From the NCBI RefSeq assembly GCF_003732705.1, contig NZ_MOBR01000041.1, forward strand, positions 1-64,000: DNA of 64,000 nucleotides, read 5' to 3'. Origin of the DNA: Pseudomonas frederiksbergensis (GTDB lineage: Bacteria; Pseudomonadota; Gammaproteobacteria; Pseudomonadales; Pseudomonadaceae). Position 1 is the stretch's first letter. Each line of letters starts with the position of its first letter. Shown in pieces: positions 1 to 7,454 of the stretch. The position numbers and the translations under genes are program-made. The notes under the pieces were generated by a model. The model did no database searches and was not told where the DNA came from. It saw nothing but the letters and a program-made list of their open reading frames with translations.

Positions 1-24
1 TGGTCTGCACCCCAAAAGTTGGAC
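1..24 (+). repeat. IS left terminal inverted repeat (IRL)
   Basis: Perfect match to the reverse complement of 1421-1444; starts TGGTCTGCACCCCAAAAG. Confidence 0.95.
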
Positions 25-43
25 ACAACCGATGGGGTGTTTC

Positions 44-577
44 ATGAGGAAGTACACGGTTCAAGCGAAGCTGTCAGCGGTACGGGATTACTGCGCCGGC
101 GAAGCGGGGCTTAGAGATGTAGCGCATCGTCACGACGTGGATTTTTCGTCGTTGCGCCAGTGGGTCGCGGCCTACCAGGTGCACGGCCCGGCCGCTCTGG
201 AAGTAAAAAAGGTGCAGCACTACAGTGCTGAATTCAGGATGTCCGTCTTGAAGCGGATGCGTGAAGAGCAGCTTTCCTACCGCCAAGTGGCCGCGCTATT
301 TGATATCCGCAAATTCAACATCGTCGGCGATTGGCAGCGCCGTTATGATGAGGGCGGTGAAAATGCCCTGCTCAGCCAACCCAGACGAACTGGATCGACA
401 AAGAAAATGCCCAAACCGCCCGGACCTGCCCAGCCTCTGTTACCTGATGAGTCCCGTTCCCGGGATGAGTTGATCGCAGAACTGAATCAACTTCGGCTGG
501 AAAATGACTATCTAAAAAAGCTCGATGCCTTGGTTCAGAAAAAACGAGCAGCGCAACAGAAAAAGCGCAAATCGTAA
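44..577 (+). CDS. IS3/IS150-family transposase OrfA
   Basis: Regulatory and DNA-binding half of the transposase. Two successive helix-turn-helix segments are visible (around KYTVQAKLSAV and YSAEFRMSVLKRM), followed by a short leucine-zipper-like stretch (LIAELNQLRLENDYLKKL) used in this family for OrfA/OrfAB multimerisation. The ATG at 44 (MRKYTVQ) has a GGGG stretch upstream and is the usual start in the group; an ATG at 32 is also in frame. The frame ends in a lysine-rich tail at 577, overlapping the region where -1 frameshifting yields the OrfAB fusion. Confidence 0.9.
   Translation: MRKYTVQAKLSAVRDYCAGEAGLRDVAHRHDVDFSSLRQWVAAYQVHGPAALEVKKVQHYSAEFRMSVLKRMREEQLSYRQVAALFDIRKFNIVGDWQRRYDEGGENALLSQPRRTGSTKKMPKPPGPAQPLLPDESRSRDELIAELNQLRLENDYLKKLDALVQKKRAAQQKKRKS
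514..520 (+). promoter_or_regulatory. Programmed -1 ribosomal frameshift site (A AAA AAG)
   Basis: The heptamer AAAAAAG lies in the orfA frame as A_AAA_AAG, the canonical IS3/IS150 slippery site. After a -1 slip the frame is open without a stop from 520 through the annotated orfB start at 610 to the stop at 1410, giving an OrfAB fusion. Confidence 0.85.
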
Positions 578-609
578 TTGAACTGAGGCAGCGGCACTCT
601 CTCGAGGCC

Positions 610-1410
610 TTGTTGAAAATCACCGGATTGGCGCGCAGCACGTTCTACTATCAGCAGAAAGTGCTCCAGGCGGCTGATAAGTATGCGGAGCTGAAAGCCA
701 AGATATGTGAGGTCTTCAACGAAGAAGAAGGTAAGTTTGGCTATCGCCGCGTGACGCTGGCAGTGCGCAAGGCCGGTTTCTTGATCAACTACAAGACCGT
801 GCAACGCCTTATGGCTGAACTTGGCCTCAAATGCCGAGTACGTGTGAAGAAGTACCGCGCCTACAAAGGTGAAGTGGGGCGAGCCGCCCCCAATCTTCTG
901 AACCGCGATTTCCAAGCATCACAACCCAATCAGAAATGGGTAACCGACGTCACGGAGTTTAAGGTGGGAGGACAGAAGCTGTATCTATCGCCAATTCTGG
1001 ACCTCTATAACGCCGAGATCATTTCCTACGATATCGCCAGACGGCCGTTGTTCAGCATGGTCGGGGCAATGCTTAGTAAAGCGTTTGCGCGACTAAAACC
1101 GGGCGAAAAACCCATCTTGCACTCAGACCAAGGCTGGCAGTACAGGATGCCTATTTATGACCAACGCCTAAAAGCGCACTCGGTCACAGCGAGCATGTCG
1201 CGCAAAGGGAACTGTTACGACAACGCGGCCATGGAAAGCTTCTTTGGCACGCTCAAATCCGAATTCTTTTACCTGAACAAATTCAGTATTCTTGACGAGC
1301 TTCAGACCGGATTAGTGGACTACATCGACTATTACAATCACCGGCGCATCAAGCTGAGACTAAATGGAATGAGCCCTGTGGAATACAGGACTCAATCCGT
1401 TCAGGCCTAG
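610..1410 (+). CDS. IS3/IS150-family transposase OrfB (catalytic DDE domain)
   Basis: Integrase-core half of the transposase. The catalytic triad is visible: D in WVTDVTEF, D in LHSDQGWQY and E in AAMESFFGTLKSEF, with 35 residues between the second D and the E, the DD(35)E signature. The N-terminal part (LLKITGLARSTFYYQ) is the usual HTH_21-like entry. The ATG-equivalent at 610 is probably not the main start, since the same frame is open back to the slippery site at 514-520; the active product is expected to be the OrfAB fusion. No disruption is seen. Confidence 0.92.
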   Translation: MLKITGLARSTFYYQQKVLQAADKYAELKAKICEVFNEEEGKFGYRRVTLAVRKAGFLINYKTVQRLMAELGLKCRVRVKKYRAYKGEVGRAAPNLLNRDFQASQPNQKWVTDVTEFKVGGQKLYLSPILDLYNAEIISYDIARRPLFSMVGAMLSKAFARLKPGEKPILHSDQGWQYRMPIYDQRLKAHSVTASMSRKGNCYDNAAMESFFGTLKSEFFYLNKFSILDELQTGLVDYIDYYNHRRIKLRLNGMSPVEYRTQSVQA

Positions 1411-1420
1411 AGCCACAATC

Positions 1421-1444
1421 GTCCAACTTTTGGGGTGCAGACCA
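1421..1444 (-). repeat. IS right terminal inverted repeat (IRR)
   Basis: Perfect inverted copy of 1-24; lies just after the orfB stop. Confidence 0.95.
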
Positions 1445-1461
1445 GAGCGTGGGAACGATCA
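1445..1461 (+). repeat. Half REP palindrome abutting the IS
   Basis: GAGCGTGGGAACGATC is the 3' half of the REP seen intact at 2642-2746 and elsewhere, showing that the IS landed inside a REP. Confidence 0.8.
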
Positions 1462-1472
1462 GTGAGAACGTA

Positions 1473-2633
1473 ATGCTCAAAACCCTCGCGGTGGCCAATT
1501 ACCGCTCGATCAATAAATTGGTGATCCCGCTGGGTCGGTTGAACCTGATTACCGGCCCCAACGGCAGCGGCAAGTCCAACCTCTATCGCGCGTTGCGCCT
1601 GTTGGCGGAGACGGCCCAGGGCGGCGTGGTCAATGCGCTGGCCCGAGAGGGCGGGCTGGATTCGACGTTCTGGGCCGGGCCGGAGAACATCAGCCGGCGT
1701 ATGCGCAACGGTGATGTGCCGATTGAGGCCACCGTGCGCCAGGGCGTCAAACGCCTGCGCCTGGGATTTGCCGGGGAAGACTTCAGCTATTCGATTGCCC
1801 TGGGTTTGCCTGCGCCGACCGAGTCTTACTTTGCCCTCGACCCGGAAATCAAAAAAGAATGCATCTGGGCCGGGCCGCTCTATCGCCCGGCCAGCCTGTT
1901 GGTGGATCGCGAAGGCCCGATGATCCGCGCTCGCGAAGGGCGCAACTGGGACGTGCTGGCCCAGCACACGCCGAATTTCGACAGCCTGTTCGATCAGGTC
2001 GGCAGTTTTCGCACCTCGCCGGAAGTCATGCACCTGCGCGAATTCATCCGCCGCTGGCGCTTCTACGATCACTTTCGCAGCGACGCCGATGCCCCGGTGC
2101 GCCAACCGCAACTCGGTACGCGCACGCCGGTGCTGCACCACGACGGTCGCGACCTGGCGGCGGCGTTGCAGACCATCCGCGAAATCGGCGACCCCGAGGC
2201 GTTGCAGGCGGCGATCAGCGATGCGTTTCCCGGTGCGCGATTGAACATCGCACCGTTGCAGGGTGGACGCTTCGCCATCGAGTTTTATCAGGAAGGGTTG
2301 TTGCGGCCGTTGTCGGCGGCGGAATTGTCGGATGGCACGTTGCGTTATCTGCTGTTGGTTGCCGCGCTGCTGACGCCGCGACCGCCGACGCTGATGGTGC
2401 TGAACGAGCCGGAAACCAGTCTGCATCCAGACTTGTTGCCGGCGTTGGCGCGGCTGATTATCCGGGCGTCCGGGCAATGCCAGGTGTGGGTGGTGTCCCA
2501 TGCCCGACGGTTGATCTCGGCGTTGCAGGAAGACCTGGAGTGCAATTGCATTGTGCTGGAGAAAACGTTGGGCCAGACCGGGATCGTCGGGCAACGGATT
2601 CTGGATGAGCCGGCGTGGAATTGGCCGGATTGA
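1473..2633 (+). CDS. AAA-family ATPase (RecF/SMC-like predicted ATPase)
   Basis: A predicted P-loop ATPase of the ABC/SMC-like AAA_21 type. Walker A is GPNGSGKS at residues 28-35, and a Walker B-like segment LMVLNEPETSLHP near residue 310 has N before the EPE instead of the usual D. A switch-like histidine follows in VVSHARRL. Such stand-alone ATPases resemble the heads of RecF/SMC proteins; the substrate is unknown. ATG at 1473 (MLKTLAV) matches family starts; an upstream in-frame ATG at 1449 lies in REP sequence and is probably spurious. The IS and a REP flank the gene, so its native promoter may have been displaced. No partner nuclease gene lies beside it. Confidence 0.8.
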   Translation: MLKTLAVANYRSINKLVIPLGRLNLITGPNGSGKSNLYRALRLLAETAQGGVVNALAREGGLDSTFWAGPENISRRMRNGDVPIEATVRQGVKRLRLGFAGEDFSYSIALGLPAPTESYFALDPEIKKECIWAGPLYRPASLLVDREGPMIRAREGRNWDVLAQHTPNFDSLFDQVGSFRTSPEVMHLREFIRRWRFYDHFRSDADAPVRQPQLGTRTPVLHHDGRDLAAALQTIREIGDPEALQAAISDAFPGARLNIAPLQGGRFAIEFYQEGLLRPLSAAELSDGTLRYLLLVAALLTPRPPTLMVLNEPETSLHPDLLPALARLIIRASGQCQVWVVSHARRLISALQEDLECNCIVLEKTLGQTGIVGQRILDEPAWNWPD

Positions 2634-2641
2634 GGTCGACC

Positions 2642-2768
2642 GATCGTTCCCACGCTCTGCGTGGGAATGCCTCAAGGGACGCTCTGCGTTCCAATGGGAC
2701 GCGGAGCGTCCCGGGCTGCATTCCCACGCGGAGCGTGGGAACGATCAACAGAGGTGGGAACGATCAGG
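2642..2768. repeat. REP doublet (GATCGTTCCCACGC family) plus a half copy
   Basis: Inverted pair of GATCGTTCCCACGC...GCGTGGGAACGATC at 2642-2746 with an internal GGGACGCGGAGCGTCCC palindrome, then a partial GTGGGAACGATC copy to 2768. It lies at the convergent junction between the ATPase and the ABC operon and may act as terminator or RNA stabiliser. Confidence 0.9.
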
Positions 2769-2776
2769 TCAGAGCA

Positions 2777-3658
2777 TCAACCCTGCCACTTCCCACCCTC
2801 GACAATCACGCTCTCAGGCTTGGTGTCATCGCTCAGTTCTTTACGCACGTACTGGTCGTAGAGCTTGAGCAAATACTTCTCTTCACCCAACTTCGCCAAC
2901 TCGGTATTCACCCAGTCGCGCAGTTCGATGTTGCCCTTCTTCACCGCCGGCGCAATCGGCGCTTCGGCACCGAGGGTTTGCTCCAGCACGCGGTAGCCGG
3001 GGTTTTGCTTGGCCCAGCTGAACAGCACCAGGTTGTCTTGTGCATAAGCATCGCCGCGACCATTGGCCAGGGCTTGCAGGGACTCGGAGTTTTTCTCGAA
3101 CTTCAGCAGTTTCCAGTCCGGGTGATTTTTGGTCAGCCAGATATCGGCGGTGGTGCCGGTGGTCACGATGGTGGTGCGGCTCGCCAGGTCGTCGAGGTTT
3201 TTCACCGAGCTGCCCTGTGGCACCAGGGCCTGCACCGCAACCTTGAGGTTCGGGTTGGTGAATTCCACCGCTTCCTTGCGTTCCGGGGTCACGGTCATGT
3301 TGGCCAGGATCAGGTCAACCTTGTCGCTTTGCAGGAATGGAATCCGGCTGGCCGGCTCCACGGCGACGAATTCGACTTTGTTTTCATCGCCCAACAAATC
3401 CTTGGCAAATTGACGGCCGATGTCGGTATCAAAACCCACATAGCGCCCGGCCTCATCGACAAAACCGAACGGCGGCTTGTCGGTGAAGACGCCGACAATC
3501 AGCTTGTCTCGTGCCTTGATTTTGTCCAGGTAGCTGGCCGGCGCCGCGCTTTCGCTGGCGACTTTTGGCTTGGGCGCTTCTTCGGATTTGTTGCAACCGG
3601 CCAGCAGTGCGAGGCCGAACAGCGGCAGTAAAAAGAGTGAAGACTTGGCAGTTTTCAT
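2777..3658 (-). CDS. Amino-acid ABC transporter substrate-binding lipoprotein (SBP_bac_3)
   Basis: Periplasmic ligand-binding component of a polar amino-acid importer. The N-terminus is a lipoprotein signal with lipobox LLAGC (Cys near residue 22). The mature part has the GlnH/FliY-type two-lobed pattern, with GVFTDKPPFGFVD at the start of lobe 1 and a GTTADIWL hinge segment. Length 293 aa is normal with the extra linker. The ATG overlaps the stop of the ATPase gene by 4 bp, so it is translated as the last gene of a four-gene operon (two permeases, ATPase, SBP). The ligand cannot be read off; the sulfur-scavenging surroundings make cystine or another sulfur amino acid a reasonable guess. Confidence 0.85.
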   Translation of the reverse strand: MKTAKSSLFLLPLFGLALLAGCNKSEEAPKPKVASESAAPASYLDKIKARDKLIVGVFTDKPPFGFVDEAGRYVGFDTDIGRQFAKDLLGDENKVEFVAVEPASRIPFLQSDKVDLILANMTVTPERKEAVEFTNPNLKVAVQALVPQGSSVKNLDDLASRTTIVTTGTTADIWLTKNHPDWKLLKFEKNSESLQALANGRGDAYAQDNLVLFSWAKQNPGYRVLEQTLGAEAPIAPAVKKGNIELRDWVNTELAKLGEEKYLLKLYDQYVRKELSDDTKPESVIVEGGKWQG

Positions 3659-4437
3659 AGCAGTTCCAGTTCCTTTGTTTGAGTCTTTTTGGGCAGGGCT
3701 TCGACGTAGGAGAATTTCTCCAGGAACTGCTGCGCTCGTGCGGTTTGCGGGTTCGTAAAGAAAAGCTCGGGAGGGTTTTGTTCGAGGATGCGCCCGGCAT
3801 CCATGAACACGATACGGTCAGCCACGGCGCGGGCGAAGGCCATTTCGTGGGTGACGATCAACAGTGTCATGCCTTCACGGGCCAGACCCTGAATCACTTC
3901 CAGCACTTCCTTGACCATTTCCGGGTCAAGGGCAGCGGTGACTTCATCGAAGAGCATGACTTTAGGGTTCATGCACAGCGAACGGACGATGGCGATCCGT
4001 TGTTGCTGGCCACCAGAGAGCTGGCGCGGGAAGGCGTCGCGCTTGTCCGAAAGGCCTACGCGCGCGAGCAAGGCTTCGGCTTGTTCACGGGCCTCACGGC
4101 GATCGCGTTTCTGTACTTTGACCGGGCCGAGTAGCAAGTTATCGAGCACGTTCATGTGCGGGAACAGGTGATAACTCTGGAACACCATGCCGATCTGCTG
4201 GCGCACCTCGCGCCAGTCGGTGCCCTTGTCCAGCAGCTCGCGGCCGTTGAATTTCAAGCTGCCGCTGTGGGCCACTTCCAGGCCGTTGAGGCAGCGCAGC
4301 AAGGTGCTTTTGCCGCAGCCGCTGGGGCCGAGGATGACGATGACTTCACCCGATTTCACACTCAGGTCGATCTCGTTGAGCACTTGTTGCTCGCCGAAAA
4401 ACTTGTTGAAACCCTTGAACTCGATCAATGCGCTCAT
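3655..4437 (-). CDS. Amino-acid ABC transporter ATP-binding protein (GlnQ/GltL type)
   Basis: Cytoplasmic ATPase driving the amino-acid importer. Walker A GPSGCGKS (near residue 37), signature LSGGQQQR and Walker B VMLFDEVTAALDPE, with the D-loop and the H-loop in IVTHEM, are all intact. DEVTAALDP in place of DEPTSALDP is common in polar amino-acid ATPases. Length 260 aa is slightly longer than the usual 240-250 through a C-terminal tail. It overlaps the downstream SBP gene and the upstream permease gene by ATGA junctions, showing tight translational coupling. Confidence 0.92.
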   Translation of the reverse strand: MSALIEFKGFNKFFGEQQVLNEIDLSVKSGEVIVILGPSGCGKSTLLRCLNGLEVAHSGSLKFNGRELLDKGTDWREVRQQIGMVFQSYHLFPHMNVLDNLLLGPVKVQKRDRREAREQAEALLARVGLSDKRDAFPRQLSGGQQQRIAIVRSLCMNPKVMLFDEVTAALDPEMVKEVLEVIQGLAREGMTLLIVTHEMAFARAVADRIVFMDAGRILEQNPPELFFTNPQTARAQQFLEKFSYVEALPKKTQTKELELL

Positions 4438-5093
4438 GCTTGCGTCCAGCGCCGCTCCAGCACGCGCGAGGCGGCCGAGAGCGGGTAGCAGATAAAAAAG
4501 AAAAACAGGAACAGTGCACCGTAGATCAGCACTGATTCGTAGGTGCGTTCGATGATCTGCTGACCGACTTTGATCACGTCCACCACACCGATCAGCACCG
4601 CCAGGGAGCTGGTCTTGATGATTCGGGTGTAGACGTTGATGGTCGGCGGCGTCATGCGTTTCAACGCCTGAGGCAGCAGCACGTAGCCGTAGAGTTGCGG
4701 GCCGTCCAGGCCAATCGACAACCCCGCCTCACGCTGGCCGCGCGGCAATGACAGCAACGCGCCGCGCACCACTTCACCGACCTCGCTGGCGCCCCACAGC
4801 GACAGCACCAGCACCGCGCACCAGAAACTCGGGATGCTCAGGCCAAAGAAAATCGGCAGGCCGAAAAACAGCAGATACAACCAGACCAGCACCGGAATCG
4901 CCCGGAACAGTTCCAGGTAAACCCGCAGGATCGCGTTCAGCCATTTCGAATTCAGCGTGCGCAACACGCCGTAGAGCACGCCGCCGACTGTGCTGATGGC
5001 GATGCTCAGGAAGGAAATCGATAACGTTTGCGCAGCGCCCTTGCCCAGTTGCGGCAACGACACCCACAACAACTCAAGACCCGAACTGGCCAT
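4434..5093 (-). CDS. Amino-acid ABC transporter permease (second subunit)
   Basis: Inner-membrane permease of the HisM/GltK type. About five hydrophobic segments are visible (for example LSISFLSIAISTVGGVLYGV and SLAVLIGVVDVIKVGQQI), and the EAA loop reads EAGLSIGLDGPQLYGYVLLP, the contact site for the ATPase. Its start lies 20 bp inside the end of the partner permease gene (5074-5739) and its stop overlaps the ATPase start by 4 bp. The paired permeases with one ATPase are standard for this family. Confidence 0.9.
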   Translation of the reverse strand: MASSGLELLWVSLPQLGKGAAQTLSISFLSIAISTVGGVLYGVLRTLNSKWLNAILRVYLELFRAIPVLVWLYLLFFGLPIFFGLSIPSFWCAVLVLSLWGASEVGEVVRGALLSLPRGQREAGLSIGLDGPQLYGYVLLPQALKRMTPPTINVYTRIIKTSSLAVLIGVVDVIKVGQQIIERTYESVLIYGALFLFFFFICYPLSAASRVLERRWTQA

Positions 5094-5739
5094 GCTGGAG
5101 CCTCCTTTCCAGACGGCTGAGCAACAGCGACAGCGGCAAGAACAGCAGCACGCAAATCAGCGTCAGCACGGCGAGCATTTCGTAGGTTTTGTAGTAGAGC
5201 GCGATGTAGCTTTTGGTGGTGTAGAGAATCTCCGGCACCGCCACCGCCGAGACCACGGTGGTTTCCTTGAGCAGGAAAATGAAATTGGCAAACAACGACG
5301 GCAGGCTGAGGAGCCCGGCTTGCGGCAGGATCACGTAGCGCAGCAATTGCCCGTGGGACAGGCCGATGGAGCGGCCCGATTCCAGCTGCGCTTGCGGCAC
5401 CGCATCGACGCCGGCACGCAGCACTTCAGTGAGGTAGGCGCCGCCAAGAAAGGTCATGGTGATGATCGCCGCCGCAAACCCGGAAACGCTGATGCCCAGC
5501 GCCGGCAGGGCAAAGTAGACGAAGAACAGTTGGATCAGCAGCGGGGTGTTGCGCGCCAGTTCCACATACAACCCGACCAGGCGCTGCAGGTAAGGCGTGC
5601 GGAACACCAGAATCGTCGCGTTGATCAGCGCCACCAGCAGCGACGTGCCGATGGCGATGAAGCCGACCTGCAGCGTCACGCCCACGGCTTTGAGAAACGC
5701 CGGCAGGGTGCTGAGGATAAAAGCGTAATCGAAGGTCAT
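5074..5739 (-). CDS. Amino-acid ABC transporter permease (first subunit)
   Basis: First gene of the importer operon: a 221-aa inner-membrane permease with the HisQ/GltJ pattern and the EAA motif ESGRSIGLSHGQLLRYVILPQA. I chose the ATG at 5739 (MTFDYAFIL) because an AGGATG ribosome site sits just upstream; the frame extends to 5802 but with a charged N-terminal extension unlike permeases. The operon reads permease, permease, ATPase, SBP. Upstream lies an AT-rich region, 5740-6022, that would hold its promoter and that of the divergent small ORF. Confidence 0.9.
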   Translation of the reverse strand: MTFDYAFILSTLPAFLKAVGVTLQVGFIAIGTSLLVALINATILVFRTPYLQRLVGLYVELARNTPLLIQLFFVYFALPALGISVSGFAAAIITMTFLGGAYLTEVLRAGVDAVPQAQLESGRSIGLSHGQLLRYVILPQAGLLSLPSLFANFIFLLKETTVVSAVAVPEILYTTKSYIALYYKTYEMLAVLTLICVLLFLPLSLLLSRLERRLQHGQFGS

Positions 5740-6022
5740 TGAACATCCTGGACGCCGCTCGGTAAGCGACGGTGGTGCAGTCCATGGGCGGCGGATAACC
5801 ACCCGGCAGGCACCGACTTTAAAGGTATAAAAAGAAGAATTTAAATACCGTTAAAGCATATTGATATCACGCAAAAAACTATCCCCTGGATTTGCGGCGG
5901 CAACGGAAGACGACTATTTTCCTTTGCGCTGTAGGAAGGATCTTTTTTTCAAAAAGCCCCTCCAAGGACGCACAGCTTTTGGCCAGACTCCCGGCCAAAC
6001 CCATCACAAGGAAGAGAAGACT
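5740..6022. promoter_or_regulatory. Divergent AT-rich intergenic region (permease operon / 31-aa ORF)
   Basis: Contains an AT-rich core at about 5818-5875 (TATAAAAAGAAGAATTTAAA) between two divergent genes, similar in character to the regions upstream of the receptor, atsK, atsR and oscA genes. I cannot place -35/-10 boxes with confidence. No larger gene is seen here. Confidence 0.4.
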
Positions 6023-6118
6023 ATGGCTGACGTAAAAGCACCGCAGCGGCTGGACCCGCAGGACATCGTGAAGTTGTTGGTGGCGTTGCGCCGGGCGTTG
6101 AAGGCCGGGGTGGCCTAA
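6023..6118 (+). CDS. Small conserved-looking 31-aa protein, copy 1 (unknown function)
   Basis: I do not recognise this protein. It runs MADVKAPQRLDPQDIVK and ends in an amphipathic, Leu/Ala/Arg-rich helix (LLVALRRALKAGVA). A strong AAGGAAGAG ribosome site lies 7-10 nt before the ATG, which argues that it is translated. It is divergent from the amino-acid ABC operon, convergent with the MetQ-like gene and within the sulfur-scavenging region, so a sulfur-starvation role is possible but inferred only from location. It is too short to support a domain assignment. Confidence 0.55.
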   Translation: MADVKAPQRLDPQDIVKLLVALRRALKAGVA

Positions 6119-6121
6119 GAC

Positions 6122-6224
6122 GATCGTTCCCACGCTCTGCGTGGGAATGCAGCCCCGTGACGCTCCGCGTCACTGGACGCGGAGCGTCCCTAGAGGCATT
6201 CCCACGCAGAGCGTGGGAACGATC
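6122..6224. repeat. REP doublet (GATCGTTCCCACGC family)
   Basis: Inverted pair of the GATCGTTCCCACGC REP with an internal CGCGGAGCGTCC palindrome; part of the duplicated unit. Confidence 0.9.
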
Positions 6225-6227
6225 AAT

Positions 6228-6323
6228 ATGGCTGACGTAAAAGCACCGCAGCGGCTGGACCCGCAGGACATCGTGAAGTTGTTGGTGGCGTTGCGCCGGG
6301 CGTTGAAGGCCGGGGTGGCCTAA
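6228..6323 (+). CDS. Small 31-aa protein, copy 2 (identical to copy 1, no clear ribosome site)
   Basis: Nucleotide-identical to 6023-6118. Upstream it has the end of a REP (GGGAACGATCAAT) instead of the AAGGAAGAG site of copy 1, so it is probably poorly translated or silent. It is a by-product of the 205-bp tandem duplication. Confidence 0.4.
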   Translation: MADVKAPQRLDPQDIVKLLVALRRALKAGVA

Positions 6324-6326
6324 GAC

Positions 6327-6429
6327 GATCGTTCCCACGCTCTGCGTGGGAATGCAGCCCCGTGACGCTCCGCGTCACTGGACGCGGAGCGTCCCTAGAG
6401 GCATTCCCACGCAGAGCGTGGGAACGATC
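6327..6429. repeat. REP doublet, second duplicated copy
   Basis: Identical to 6122-6224, shifted by 205 bp. Confidence 0.9.
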
Positions 6430-6430
6430 A

Positions 6431-6466
6431 TAAAAAACGCCGACGCTAGTGTTAGCCGTCGGCGTT
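6431..6466 (-). terminator. Rho-independent terminator of the MetQ-like gene
   Basis: Perfect 10-bp stem (AACGCCGACG at 6436-6445 with CGTCGGCGTT at 6457-6466), followed on the minus strand by a run of six T. Confidence 0.85.
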
Positions 6467-6498
6467 GAAACCTTGAAGGGGGTTAAAACTGCGTCAAA

Positions 6499-7281
6499 TC
6501 AGAACGCCGGCAGTACCGCGCCGTTGTACTTCTTGGCGATGAACGCTTTCACTTCCGGGCTGGTCAAGGCCTTGGCCAGTTTCTGGATGGCGTCGCTGTC
6601 CTTGTTGTCCGGACGAGCGACCAGGAAGTTCACGTAAGGCGAATCGGCACCTTCAATCACCAGCGCGTCTTTAGCCGGGTTCAGACCTGCTTCCAGCGCG
6701 TAGTTGGTGTTGATCATGTCCAGGTCGACCTGGTCCAGCACACGCGGCAGCATGGCCGATTCCAGTTCCTTGAACTTGAAGTTGTGCGGGTTCTTGGCGA
6801 TGTCTTTCGGGGTGGCCAGGGCGTTTTTCGGGTCTTTCAACTCGATCAGGCCAGCCTTCTGCAGCAGGATCAGGGCACGGCCGCTGTTGCTGCCTTCGTT
6901 AGGGATGGCGATGGTGGCGCCGTCCTTCAGCTCAGCCAGGGTTTTGACTTTCTTCGAGTAGCCGCCGAACGGTTCGACGTGCACGCCGATCACGGTCACC
7001 AGGTTAGTGCCTTTGCCTTCGTTGAAGCTTTTCAGGTACGGCAGGGTCTGGAAGTAGTTGGCGTCCAGACGCTTCTGATCGACCTGCACGTTCGGCTGAA
7101 CGTAGTCGGTGAAGACTTTGATTTCCAGATCCACGCCTTCTTTAGCGAGGGTCGGTTTGATCAGTTCCAGAATCTCGGCGTGTGGGATCGGGGTCGCCGC
7201 AACCACCAGTTTCTCGCCAGCCTGGGCCAGGCCCGCAGTGAGGGCAGCCGCCAATGCGGTGAACAACAGAACCTTTTTCAT
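6499..7281 (-). CDS. metQ: MetQ/NlpA-family substrate-binding protein
   Basis: Periplasmic binding protein of the methionine-uptake (MUT) family. A signal peptide (MKKVLLFTALAAALTAGLAQA) is followed by KLVVAATPIPHAEIL, the family's N-terminal motif; inside are NYFQTLPYLKSFN and INTNYALEAGLNP, typical ligand-pocket segments. Length 260 aa is normal. No lipobox cysteine is seen, so it may be a soluble periplasmic form. No MetN ATPase or MetI permease gene is adjacent, so it must share a transporter encoded elsewhere or act alone. It is monocistronic, with a strong terminator at 6431-6466. Confidence 0.87.
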   Translation of the reverse strand: MKKVLLFTALAAALTAGLAQAGEKLVVAATPIPHAEILELIKPTLAKEGVDLEIKVFTDYVQPNVQVDQKRLDANYFQTLPYLKSFNEGKGTNLVTVIGVHVEPFGGYSKKVKTLAELKDGATIAIPNEGSNSGRALILLQKAGLIELKDPKNALATPKDIAKNPHNFKFKELESAMLPRVLDQVDLDMINTNYALEAGLNPAKDALVIEGADSPYVNFLVARPDNKDSDAIQKLAKALTSPEVKAFIAKKYNGAVLPAF

Positions 7282-7454
7282 GCAGTGTCCTTATCCGAAA
7301 TCACGGTCGTCATCGACGACGGCTATTAGTACGAGTGCCAGTGAAGTGCTATCGCTGGCGTGAAGCGGACAATACCGGGATTTTTTATTCCCGAACAATA
7401 TCTTTTATTCACTTTGATATTCCATTTTGTTCATACGGCTCTGGCTCGCGGGTT

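Larger units (their letters stand above)
1..1444 (+). mobile_element. IS3-family insertion sequence, IS150-like group, apparently complete
   Basis: Both ends carry a perfect 24-bp inverted repeat (1-24 and 1421-1444) beginning TGGTCTGCACCCC and ending in CA, the TG...CA termini normal for IS3 elements. Inside are two overlapping frames, orfA and orfB, joined by a slippery heptamer. Length (1444 bp), two-frame layout, DD(35)E catalytic domain and helix-turn-helix OrfA fit the IS150 subgroup. The right end abuts half of a REP palindrome. The window starts exactly at the left end, so the target duplication cannot be checked. Intact frames and ends suggest a recent or still functional copy. Confidence 0.95.
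6022..6430 (+). repeat. Tandem duplication of a mini-ORF plus REP doublet (two about 204-bp units)
   Basis: 6022-6225 and 6227-6430 are identical at an offset of 205 bp. Each unit has the 31-codon ORF followed by a REP doublet (6122-6224 and 6327-6429). The boundaries fall at the ATG of the ORF and the end of the REP. Confidence 0.93.

Noticed and set aside
2385..2430. NEPE instead of DEPE in the AAA ATPase as a sign of inactivation
   Set aside because: The glutamate and flanking hydrophobic strand are kept, and I believe that related predicted ATPases often have N at this place, so it is not treated as a defect.
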